Assembly: GCA_045106195.1 (NCBI GenBank)
Contig: JBGCEH010000019.1
Span: 186,001-250,000, forward strand
Length of the DNA stretch: 64,000 nt
Direction: 5' to 3'
From: Granulosicoccus sp045106195
GTDB taxonomy: Bacteria; Pseudomonadota; Gammaproteobacteria; Granulosicoccales; Granulosicoccaceae
The notes below the pieces were generated by a model, which was not told the origin of the DNA, made no database searches, and worked only from the letters and a program-made list of their open reading frames with translations. Both the position numbers and the translations under genes were made by a program. Positions 1 through 7,534 of the stretch are shown in pieces; positions within the stretch are counted from its first letter, which is position 1, and each line of letters begins with the position of its first letter.

Positions 1-750
1 CACGAGAATGAGTTGATCAACAAGGTTGAGACATACCTTAAAGAACACGACACAGAAGGTCTTAATATTCAGATCATGTCCCAAGTGCGTGCTATGCGCT
101 ATACGCTGGAGCGAGTCGCTCGTGGGTTGGATACCATCAGTGCAACCGGAAACATTTTGCGTGACTACCTGACAGACTTGTTTCCGATTCTGGAACTGGG
201 CACCAGCGCGAAAATGCTCTCGATCGTACCCTTGATGGAAGGTGGTGGACTGTTTGAGACTGGGGCGGGTGGCTCTGCTCCCAAGCATGTACAGCAACTG
301 ATTGAGGAGAACCATCTTCGCTGGGATTCGCTAGGCGAGTTTCTGGCGCTGGCGGTCTCCATTGAAGAGATTGGTTTGAAACATGGCAACGAGAAGGCCA
401 GGATTCTGGCTAAAACCCTGGACGCGGCCACGGGCCGTTTGCTGGAAAACGGTAAGTCTCCATCGCGCAAAGTGGGTCAGCTGGATAATCGTGGTAGTCA
501 CTTCTACCTGTGTCTGTACTGGGCTGATGAGATTGTTAATCAGTCGGAGGATGCCGAACTTGCGGCTCATTTCAAACCGTTGTTTGAGCAACTGAGTGAG
601 AAGGAAGAGCTTATAGTTGAGGAACTCAATTCGGTTCAAGGAAAGTCTGTTGATATCGGAGGTTACTATCTGGCAGACCCTGCGGCCTATGAAAAAATCA
701 TGCGACCTAGCGAGACGTTCAACACGATCTTGAGCAGCGTAAGCTCCTAG
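1..750 (+). CDS. icd: NADP-dependent isocitrate dehydrogenase, monomeric type (3' end only)
   Basis: The last 249 residues of the monomeric, roughly 740-residue type of isocitrate dehydrogenase, which converts isocitrate to 2-oxoglutarate and CO2 in the TCA cycle while reducing NADP. The reading frame is open through base 1, so the TTG at 13 is not the start; the gene begins outside the window. The segments GGSAPKHVQQ and ENHLRWDSLGEFLAL are characteristic of the C-terminal half of this family, and the protein ends close to the usual family end. It is unrelated in sequence to the dimeric Icd of E. coli. A hairpin lies 21 bases after the stop. Recognition is by family resemblance alone. Confidence 0.93.
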   Translation, partial: HENELINKVETYLKEHDTEGLNIQIMSQVRAMRYTLERVARGLDTISATGNILRDYLTDLFPILELGTSAKMLSIVPLMEGGGLFETGAGGSAPKHVQQLIEENHLRWDSLGEFLALAVSIEEIGLKHGNEKARILAKTLDAATGRLLENGKSPSRKVGQLDNRGSHFYLCLYWADEIVNQSEDAELAAHFKPLFEQLSEKEELIVEELNSVQGKSVDIGGYYLADPAAYEKIMRPSETFNTILSSVSS

Positions 751-770
751 CCACAACTTTGGAAAAAATG

Positions 771-793
771 ACCCTCGGCACTTTGCCGAGGGT
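771..793. terminator. Hairpin after isocitrate dehydrogenase, probable terminator
   Basis: A perfect 10-bp stem (ACCCTCGGCA / TGCCGAGGGT) with a 3-base loop starts 21 bases after the stop codon. A run of six A lies just upstream (762-767), which would give a U-tract for transcripts coming from the minus strand. No T-run follows on the plus strand, so plus-strand termination would not be a classical intrinsic event. Confidence 0.5.
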
Positions 794-1234
794 CGGGTGC
801 CATCCTTGGCGTGGGTGTATGCATCTACCATAGAGCGTCCTTGCGCTTGACCGTTTCATTCCCTGAACCGGACTGCCTCATGGCATGATAGATACCGATA
901 GCAAGAGCCGGTAGGCATCTGCCCAGTGCCTACCACGATCTTCCCTGACCGCAAGTGCATTATGCGTAGTTGGCCTGTCCGTCGATATCGGAAACGGCTG
1001 GTTTTGCGGTAGGAAAATTCCGAAGCGTTTTGAAATATGATCTGTTTCAGGTTGAATTTGTGTTGTACATAACACTGTTTTAGTCATCGCCTTCGCCGGC
1101 ATGATTGTGCGTACGTCTTCCCCGCGGAAGCGGGATCTACTTGGATTGAAACATGGGTTCCTGCCTTCGCGGGAATGACGTATGCGTTACTTGTCATAAG
1201 GTTATAGCTCACTAATTGGCGCCCGTCACACAGG
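794..1234. other. Intergenic region without a convincing gene
   Basis: The only open frame of note (minus strand, 878-1102) has no recognisable domain and low-complexity, shadow-like composition. The stretch holds the foldback repeat at 1109-1186 and otherwise nothing I can identify. Confidence 0.5.
1109..1186. repeat. Short foldback repeat of the CGCGGGAATGACG class
   Basis: The ends are imperfect inverted copies: cgtacgtcttccccgcggaa at the left, and cttcgcgggaatgacgtatg at the right, around about 25 bases of spacer. This resembles the short palindromic repeats (TTCCCGCG...CGCGGGAATGACG) widespread between genes in proteobacterial genomes. A more diverged relative is at 41389-41460. Confidence 0.5.
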
Positions 1235-1783
1235 CTACCGGGTTGCAAGCTGCACCGGAGTCATAGCCATAATGCGATGAAAGGCTTGTCGGAATGCTTT
1301 AGTAGAGTTAAATCCGCTGTCTATCGCAATAACATCGATTGAATCCAGTGAGCTCTCCAGTTGCGTGCGTGCAGCATCGAATCGTACTCTCTCCAGCCAA
1401 CGAGCAGGTGTTGTGCCTGTGCGCTCGCGAAAAGGACGAACGAGGTGATACTCACTGATTGAGAAACGCTTTGCGATGACCTGGTTGCTCAGATTGCCAG
1501 CAGGATTTTCTGCAATATCATTGAGAATTTTCTGAAAGCGATCTGCTGGCGCTGAGGGAATGGATTGCCGTTCACCGAACTGTGATTGACCCCCGAATCT
1601 GTTCAGATAGAGCACCATGCGTTGACTGGTTTTTAGTGCAAGCTCATGTCCATAATCTCGTGCAACCCTGTCCAGCGCTAGATCAATACCTGAGGCCATG
1701 CCCGCGGCGGTAGTGTACTTGCCACTTCTGACGAGCAGATCGGCTATCCATACGTTCGGATGGCCAGATAAGCGGCGATTCAT
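1235..1783 (-). pseudogene. GlxA-family AraC-type transcriptional regulator, 5'-truncated
   Basis: The 182 residues match only the C-terminal part of GlxA-type regulators, which normally have about 320 residues: a DJ-1/PfpI-like amidotransferase domain followed by an AraC helix-turn-helix pair. The end of the first domain (TTAAGMASGIDLALD) and the whole DNA-binding region (about residues 85-182, including GFNSTKAFRQAFHRIMAMTP) are present. The frame stays open upstream to an in-frame TGA at 1916-1918, but those codons lack an alternative start and no longer resemble the PfpI domain well. It lies head to head with the aminotransferase at 1987, whose regulator it may once have been. It may be a relic, or a short DNA-binding protein still expressed from the internal ATG. 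Confidence 0.65.
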
Positions 1784-1986
1784 CCCACAGGTAATGAGCG
1801 TTCGTTTGAGGACTGAACTGGCAGGTATCGTTTGCGGTGTACGAATCAGATGAGCAAAGGTTTGTTGTGTGTCGATAGTGGTATTAATCGGGCCTGAATA
1901 TTGGTACCGTCTGTTTCACAGGTGACACTATGCCACTGATATTCATTTATGCTGTGATTCTGCAACCGATTGCTCGTATTTAAACT

Positions 1987-3192
1987 ATGTCTAAGTCCCT
2001 TGCTTCCGGAAGAGCGCATCTTGCCATTCCTGGTCCCTCTGTCATGCCCGATAGAGTGCTCAGGGCGATGCATCGCGCAGCACCCAACATCTATGAAGGA
2101 GATTTGATAGGTCTCGCTGACACCATCTATCGTGACCTTAATGTTATCGCCGGTAATACCGGGGATGCCATTATCTATATTGGGAATGGTCATGCGGCGT
2201 GGGAGGCCAGTCTTGTCAATACCCTGAGCAAAGGTGATTGCATACTGGCGCTGGTTACCGGACGCTTTGGGCATGGTTGGGTATCCATGGCGCAGGCGTT
2301 AGGTATTAATGTGCAGATTCTGGATTTTGGAATGAATCAATCTGCTGATCCCGGACAGGTTGAAGCGGTATTGCGAGCTGATACACGCCACAAGATAAAA
2401 GCTGTCATAACCGTGCAGACCGATACTGCTACTTCGATTACCAACGATATAGCTGGTATTCGTAATGCTATGTCTTCTACAAGACATCCGGCGTTACTGA
2501 TGGTGGATTGTATTGCCTCGTTTGCCTGCGAGCCATTTCACATGGACGAGTGGGGCGTTGACATCATGATGACGGCGAGTCAGAAAGGACTTATGACACC
2601 GCCGGGGCTTGCGGTCATGTTTGTTCGTGAAACCGTTTGGCCCTACTATGAAAACGCTGGCCTGAAATCTCCCTATTGGGATTGGTTACCTCGAGTCAAG
2701 CCATCCTACTTTGCCGCACGATTCTGCGGTACACCGCCAACTCATCATCTGTACGGTTTGCGAGAAGCACTCGATATGTTGTTTGAAGAAGGTATGGACA
2801 ATGTCTGGAATCGACATCATGTGCAAGCGAGAGCAGTCTGGGCAGCAGTGGATGCCTGGGGCGCCGGTGGTGCTCTATCACTTAATGTGCCGTTAGTTTC
2901 CGATCGGTCCCTGGCAGTTACCAGTGTCAAAACCACTGAAGGACTTGCACCATTATTGCGTGAATGGTGTGAGAAAGAGGCAGGTCTTACGCTTGGTGTG
3001 GGGTTCAATCTGGTTGAAAACGGTGAGCCTACGGTAAGTGCCTTCAGAATTGGGCACATGGGGCACCTGAATCCGCATTCCTTGCTGGGTACGCTTGGAA
3101 GTATCGAAGCTGGCTTGAGGGCTATCCATGACAACGATGTGGGTCGCGGTATAGAGGCTGCCATTGGTGTTCTTGCCTCCGATCGGGTATAA
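1987..3192 (+). CDS. Class V aminotransferase (alanine/serine-glyoxylate aminotransferase family)
   Basis: A 401-residue PLP-dependent fold-type I enzyme of the alanine/serine-glyoxylate aminotransferase group, which passes amino groups from alanine, serine or similar donors to glyoxylate or other keto acids. The N-terminal HLAIPGPSVMPDRVL motif, the cofactor-binding Asp near 174 in LMVDCIASFA, and the Schiff-base Lys near 200 in TASQKGLMTPPG are all visible. Length is normal for the family. The next gene starts 8 bases downstream on the same strand, so the two are probably co-transcribed. The exact amino donor cannot be told from the sequence; relatives also include 2-aminoethylphosphonate and (S)-ureidoglycine aminotransferases. 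Confidence 0.85.
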   Translation: MSKSLASGRAHLAIPGPSVMPDRVLRAMHRAAPNIYEGDLIGLADTIYRDLNVIAGNTGDAIIYIGNGHAAWEASLVNTLSKGDCILALVTGRFGHGWVSMAQALGINVQILDFGMNQSADPGQVEAVLRADTRHKIKAVITVQTDTATSITNDIAGIRNAMSSTRHPALLMVDCIASFACEPFHMDEWGVDIMMTASQKGLMTPPGLAVMFVRETVWPYYENAGLKSPYWDWLPRVKPSYFAARFCGTPPTHHLYGLREALDMLFEEGMDNVWNRHHVQARAVWAAVDAWGAGGALSLNVPLVSDRSLAVTSVKTTEGLAPLLREWCEKEAGLTLGVGFNLVENGEPTVSAFRIGHMGHLNPHSLLGTLGSIEAGLRAIHDNDVGRGIEAAIGVLASDRV

Positions 3193-3200
3193 GAACTCCG

Positions 3201-4694
3201 GTGAGTATTGTTGCCAGGAATGTCTTGCTGTGTATTGTCTCCATCCTGTGTATTAGTGCATCGGTTTATCATCTTGAGAGAGCACGGGCTGGAATAGAAT
3301 TCAGCGATTTTAACGTTGGTGACACGCCTGCAACTCGCTATCGACTACCGGGTACTCAAGGTCCCATGGTCATTGTGACGCATGGATTTGCCGGTTCACG
3401 GCAATTGATGCAAGCCTTCTCTCTGACATTGGCCAGAGCGGGCTATGATGTCATCGCTTTCGATTTTGAAGGGCACGGGCGTAACCCGGTGCCTATGTCT
3501 GGTGATGTCACAGCCATTGACGGTACAACGCGATTACTCGTGGAGGAAACCAGACGAGTCATCAGTGCGGCGAGCACGCTTAATGCTGACGATCGTGGGA
3601 TAGCTTTGCTCGGTCACTCGATGGCAACCGATGTCATTCTTCGCGCAGCAATTGCCGAAGTTGATGAGGGTGTTGAAATCGCAACGATCGTGGGTATCTC
3701 GATGTTTTCAGAAATTATCAGTGAGACCAATCCCCCCAGTCTTCTGATTATCAACGGGTTCTGGGAGGGGCGTCTACGTACCCCCGCTCTTGAACAACTT
3801 CAAATGTTGAACCCTGACGCTGTTGAGGGTGAGACAGCCTCAGTCGGGAATGTAATTCGGCGAGTTGTGGTTGCACCTTATGTCGAGCATGTGAGCGTCT
3901 TGTATAGCGGCACAGCGCTGCGAGAGACGCTAACATGGATGGATATGACCTATCAGCGAACTAGCAGCATAAACGTTGTCAACATAGGGGGCTGGATTCT
4001 GCTTCTGCTTGCCGGTATTGTCTTTCTGTTCAAGCCTTTGGTTCATTGTCTGCCAAAGGCGAGTCAGTCACAGAATGAACTACCGTTATGGATTTTCTGG
4101 TTAGCTTCACTGTTGCCAGTGTTAATCGTGCCCTTGCTTGCCTTTGCACCTGCCGTTGATTTGCTACCTGTTCTTGTCGCAGATTATTTGATGATGCATT
4201 TGGCGTTGTTCGGGATTCTACAGTTAGTTATTGTCAGGTCCATGCTGCCTGAAGTGAATGTATCTGCACTCTTGAGTGCGGCGTTGTTAGCGACATGGGG
4301 AATTGTTGTGTTTGGGTTGGTGCTTGATCGTTATGCGGCAAGTTTTCTACCCACAGGTGGCAGACTCATCGTTGTCACTTTCCTGTGCATTGGCACTGTC
4401 GTATTTATGATTGCCGACAGTATCGTAACCGACATTGGGAGGGGCCGCCTGTGGCGACGGATCGTGATGCGGCTTGCACTGTTTGTTTCATTAGGGATTG
4501 CAGTTGCCATTGACCCTGAACGTTTGATGTTCTTGCTGATAATTTTTCCTGTGTTGCTTCTTTTTTATCTGGTGTATGCACTAATGGGTCGTTGGGTTGC
4601 ACAGCGCAGCGGAGCCCTGGCTGCTGGTCTCGGCCTGGGTTTGTGTCTGGCATGGGCGCTGGGGGTGAGTTTTCCACTGTTTGATGCGCAGTAA
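3201..4694 (+). CDS. Alpha/beta hydrolase fused to a multi-spanning membrane domain
   Basis: A 497-residue protein with GTG start directly behind the aminotransferase. After an N-terminal membrane segment (about 7-24), residues 40-250 form an alpha/beta-hydrolase domain: HGFAGSR as the oxyanion-side loop, DFEGHGRN, and the nucleophile elbow GHSMA with Ser near 140. A His in PYVEHVSVLYS (about 235) may complete the triad. From about residue 260 to the end there are seven or eight hydrophobic stretches, so the C-terminal half is an integral membrane domain I do not recognise. The hydrolase part is probably outside the membrane. Substrate is unknown; close linkage to the aminotransferase suggests a shared pathway but proves nothing. 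Confidence 0.7.
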   Translation: MSIVARNVLLCIVSILCISASVYHLERARAGIEFSDFNVGDTPATRYRLPGTQGPMVIVTHGFAGSRQLMQAFSLTLARAGYDVIAFDFEGHGRNPVPMSGDVTAIDGTTRLLVEETRRVISAASTLNADDRGIALLGHSMATDVILRAAIAEVDEGVEIATIVGISMFSEIISETNPPSLLIINGFWEGRLRTPALEQLQMLNPDAVEGETASVGNVIRRVVVAPYVEHVSVLYSGTALRETLTWMDMTYQRTSSINVVNIGGWILLLLAGIVFLFKPLVHCLPKASQSQNELPLWIFWLASLLPVLIVPLLAFAPAVDLLPVLVADYLMMHLALFGILQLVIVRSMLPEVNVSALLSAALLATWGIVVFGLVLDRYAASFLPTGGRLIVVTFLCIGTVVFMIADSIVTDIGRGRLWRRIVMRLALFVSLGIAVAIDPERLMFLLIIFPVLLLFYLVYALMGRWVAQRSGALAAGLGLGLCLAWALGVSFPLFDAQ

Positions 4695-4959
4695 TCGCGG
4701 TCGGTCTCTGTATCAATCAAATATCCGATATTAAAACGTCGATTCGTTTGCTATGGATTGTGTGGCACCGATAAATGAGTACGTCTTCTTTCTGTCTGGA
4801 CGGGGATACACACTTTAGACGGGTAAATCCACAGTAATGGGAGTCGGAAGACCTTTTTGTGTAACCGATGGAGCGCCCGCTTCATTCCATCGAAAAATCG
4901 TGACATGCTATAAGTCTGGTGTTCTTCTTGAGGGACCGATGTGTCCTGTATGATTCGCC

Positions 4960-5178
4960 GTGCGGGTGCTGTCAGCGACCTCCCATGATCTGGCGGTTGT
5001 GCGTAAAGTGGCTGATCGAAAGGCGGTGTTTCAAAGTGGAAAACTGGTGGAGCTGGGTATGAGTGAGCAGATTTTCAGTGAGCCTCTGAGTGGATATACA
5101 CGTAGTGTTATTGCTGCAGTTCTGGTGGTTGACGGCACAAAATTGCGGCTTCGAAATAGATTGGTACAACAAAAATGA
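4960..5178 (+). pseudogene. Relic of an oligopeptide-type ABC transporter ATPase (C-terminal fragment)
   Basis: The 72 codons match the region just after the Walker B motif in DppD/DppF/PhnK-type ATPases: SHDLAVVRKVADR (the H-loop His), then a GKLVELGMSEQIFSEP segment and the YTRSVIAAV stretch that usually precedes the C-terminal oligopeptide-transporter extension. Walker A, the LSGGQ signature and Walker B are all missing and are not seen in the preceding 260 bases, so it cannot hydrolyse ATP. The stop overlaps the start of the next gene by four bases (ATGA), which suggests that an ABC operon once led into the GAF gene. Confidence 0.7.
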
Positions 5179-5651
5179 GTGATTTAATGAAGAGGGCGAT
5201 TGCCTCTCCTGACCAGCCTGGTGCCACATTTGTCGGATTGGAAGCACTGGTTGATCAAACCATTGGCGTAAAGTTGTTTACACTGATGGAGTTAGATCAT
5301 ACGCGTAACGTTGCGCGCAGAAGCTATACCAATATGCCCGATGTCTACCCCGTCAGTGGCGAAAAACCACTGGAGCACAATAGCTGGAGTGAGCATGTAG
5401 AGGTCGGTCAGAACATGTTCATAGCGAATTCCATTGAGGAAATTGCGGCGGTGTTTCCAGATCATAAGTTGATTCAGTCTTTGGGCTGCGAGAGTTGCGT
5501 GAATATACCCATTCTTATTGCGGGAAAGGTCGTCGGTACCCTTAACTGCTTGCACGAAGCAGGTCACTACACCGCAGAGAGAGTTGCCAATGCTGAGACA
5601 TTAAAATTGGCTGGGGCGCTGGCCTTTTTAATAGCGAACAATTTCAAGTGA
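5175..5651 (+). CDS. GAF domain protein
   Basis: A 158-residue single-domain protein. Segments such as GVKLFTLMELD, a central NSIEEIAAVFPDH and the C-terminal VNIPILIAGKVVGTLNCLH are typical of the GAF fold, which binds small ligands or cyclic nucleotides. There is no output domain, signal peptide or membrane segment, so it is probably a cytoplasmic ligand sensor or binding protein. It overlaps the ABC ATPase relic upstream by 4 bases; small GAF proteins of this kind often accompany peptide-type ABC importers, so it may be the survivor of such an operon. Ligand unknown. Confidence 0.75.
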   Translation: MSDLMKRAIASPDQPGATFVGLEALVDQTIGVKLFTLMELDHTRNVARRSYTNMPDVYPVSGEKPLEHNSWSEHVEVGQNMFIANSIEEIAAVFPDHKLIQSLGCESCVNIPILIAGKVVGTLNCLHEAGHYTAERVANAETLKLAGALAFLIANNFK

Positions 5652-5760
5652 ATAGCCTGATATGAAATAGACAACAACACGTGTGGCGACAAATGTCGGT
5701 GTTACCTTAACAGATCTTATCGCTGTTGAATCCGGGCCTCAAGGGATAGGAGAACAGAAG

Positions 5761-5780
5761 GCCGACTGAAATCAGCCGGC
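5761..5780 (-). terminator. Hairpin at the end of the aspartate dehydrogenase gene
   Basis: A 7-bp stem with one mismatch (gccgact / agccggc, 6-base loop) overlaps the stop codon of the minus-strand gene and lies between two convergent genes. In the minus direction it is followed by a pyrimidine-rich run (cttctgttctcc), a weak U-tract. Confidence 0.4.
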
Positions 5781-6580
5781 TAACCAATAGTAAACAGTGA
5801 ATTTCGGTTTTCTATGGCGTTCAAAACGCTCATCGCAGTTAATGCTGATGAGCGAGGATTACCGGGAAGCGGGTTGCCATCAATACTGAGTGTAAAGCGG
5901 CCAAAAGCGCCCACAGCTTCGACTTCATGCCGATTTGTGGATAATGTTGGATCCGCCACCAGTTCAACGCGTGTCTGTTCGAAGCCAATGCCTGCGAGCG
6001 CCACCGTGGCAGCTACATTCGCATTTTTAGGAAAAGCCCTGGCCGCCTCTCGTGCGGTACCTTTGAAGTGAATGACGGGTTCGACGATAGCGTCGAGATC
6101 AACAATGTGCTCAGCAGATGATCCCTTCCAGCCTGCGGGAGGTTTGATGCCTCGGTAACAAACGCTTTCCAGTCCACCTGTCTTTGCGGCAGCCAGCATA
6201 TCCATACCGCCAATGGCGCCGGACAGAAACTGCAGTTGCGAGTTGCCATCAACAGCTGCCTGCTCAAGTTCAGCTGCAAGCGAAGCATCTGACAATGCGC
6301 CGTTGGATATGCAGAGCACGTGTTTTCCACAGCGCAACAATACGGGTATATGATTACGTACTGCTGTATGTCCTGCACATTCAATGACCAGGTCTATGTC
6401 GGCCGGGACTTGTGATGCATTGTTGATACAGGTGATGGACTTATCAAGCGCAGCCCGTGCCTGAACCTCTCTGCCTTCACGACAAAGTACGGCTTTCACG
6501 CTACTATGCCCGCAGCCTTGTATCGAGTTGAATACAAATTGGCCTATCGCGCCATAACCGACAAGAAGAATCTGGTTCAT
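5780..6580 (-). CDS. nadX: L-aspartate dehydrogenase
   Basis: A 266-residue NAD(P)-dependent enzyme that oxidises aspartate to iminoaspartate/oxaloacetate, either to feed quinolinate and NAD synthesis or for aspartate catabolism. The N-terminal Rossmann motif VGYGAIGQ, the central KNANVAATVALAG helix and the C-terminal GNPRSSALTAMSVLNAI are hallmarks of the NadX family, and the length is right. I place the start at the ATG at 6580, which opens directly on the Rossmann strand and has an AGGA upstream; the frame extends 38 codons further but those residues are not family-like. nadA and nadC are not nearby, so a catabolic role is equally possible. It is divergent from the BtuF-like gene at 6693. 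Confidence 0.87.
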   Translation of the reverse strand: MNQILLVGYGAIGQFVFNSIQGCGHSSVKAVLCREGREVQARAALDKSITCINNASQVPADIDLVIECAGHTAVRNHIPVLLRCGKHVLCISNGALSDASLAAELEQAAVDGNSQLQFLSGAIGGMDMLAAAKTGGLESVCYRGIKPPAGWKGSSAEHIVDLDAIVEPVIHFKGTAREAARAFPKNANVAATVALAGIGFEQTRVELVADPTLSTNRHEVEAVGAFGRFTLSIDGNPLPGNPRSSALTAMSVLNAIENRNSLFTIG

Positions 6581-6692
6581 GGTTGTTTGCGTCCTGTGTT
6601 GTGGGTTACAAGGCTGGAGGCCTTGAGAGTCGTCAATTCCATCATAAACTCGTTTGAACTCAAGTATTGAACCCAATCTTTGAACATAGGCC

Positions 6693-7472
6693 ATGAGAAC
6701 TTTCCCGCCCGAGCGAATTGTCTGTCTTACTGAAGAAACTGTCGAGACTCTCTACCTGCTTGGACAGCAGGATCGTATCGTCGGTGTCTCGGGCTTTGCG
6801 GTTCGCCCGCCAGGTGTCAGACGTGAAAAGCCGCGAGTGTCAGCGTTTACCTCTGCTGACATACCCAAGATCATCGCGCTCAATCCGGATGTTGTGCTCA
6901 CCTTCTCTGACCTACAGGCAGATATCGTAGCGGCCTTGCTGAAAGAGGGCTTGACGGTTGTCGGATACAACCAGCGTGATCTTGCTGGTATCATGGCAAT
7001 GATCAGACAATTAGGGGCGCTGGTTGGATGTTCTGCACAAGCTGAAGAGCTTGCCAGCGGCTATGAATTGCGGCTAGAGTCTATTCGCGAAAGTGTGCAA
7101 GGGCGCATCCGCCCCAAAGTGTACTTTGAAGAGTGGGATGATCCCATGATCTCGGGTATTCACTGGGTCTCAGAGTTGATTGATGTGGCGGGTGGCATCG
7201 ATGTTTTTGCCGGGCTTGCCGGTGAATCGAAAGCGAAGGATCGGATTGTTCAGTCAACTGACGTGATAGCAGCCATGCCTGATGTCATTATTGCATCATG
7301 GTGTGGAAAGAAAGTCAGGCCTGAGAAAATCATGGCGCGTCCGGGTTGGCAGAACATTCCAGCAGTGGCCAAAGAACATATAGTAGAAATCAAGTCGCCA
7401 TTGATACTGCAACCTGGCCCTGCGGCATTGACTGATGGGCTGGATGCTATTGTCGCAGCATTGACTACCTGA
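6693..7472 (+). CDS. BtuF/FhuD-like substrate-binding protein without signal peptide
   Basis: A 259-residue protein of the periplasmic-binding family used by cobalamin, iron-siderophore and haem ABC importers. ERIVCLTEETVETLYLLG at the start, LNPDVVLTF near residue 70 and the C-terminal SPLILQPGPAALTDGLDAI match cobalamin-binding members. The protein starts directly at the first strand with no signal peptide or lipobox, and no permease or ATPase gene is adjacent. Such leaderless homologues are common in proteobacteria and may act in the cytoplasm. The ATG at 6693 is 112 bases from the divergent nadX start, so they may share a promoter region. The ligand is unproven. Confidence 0.78.
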   Translation: MRTFPPERIVCLTEETVETLYLLGQQDRIVGVSGFAVRPPGVRREKPRVSAFTSADIPKIIALNPDVVLTFSDLQADIVAALLKEGLTVVGYNQRDLAGIMAMIRQLGALVGCSAQAEELASGYELRLESIRESVQGRIRPKVYFEEWDDPMISGIHWVSELIDVAGGIDVFAGLAGESKAKDRIVQSTDVIAAMPDVIIASWCGKKVRPEKIMARPGWQNIPAVAKEHIVEIKSPLILQPGPAALTDGLDAIVAALTT

Positions 7473-7534
7473 TGAATTCAGACAACAAAGTTTGAGACAA
7501 ACTGTTGCATGAGTGCAGGGATAGGAGATGTCTC

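Noticed and set aside
331..831. 166-codon frame opposite the isocitrate dehydrogenase gene
   Set aside because: It is the reverse-strand shadow of a clearly conserved coding sequence.
878..1102. 74-codon open frame on the minus strand
   Set aside because: No domain or ribosome-binding site, composition unlike the neighbouring proteins, and it ends in the repeat at 1109-1186.
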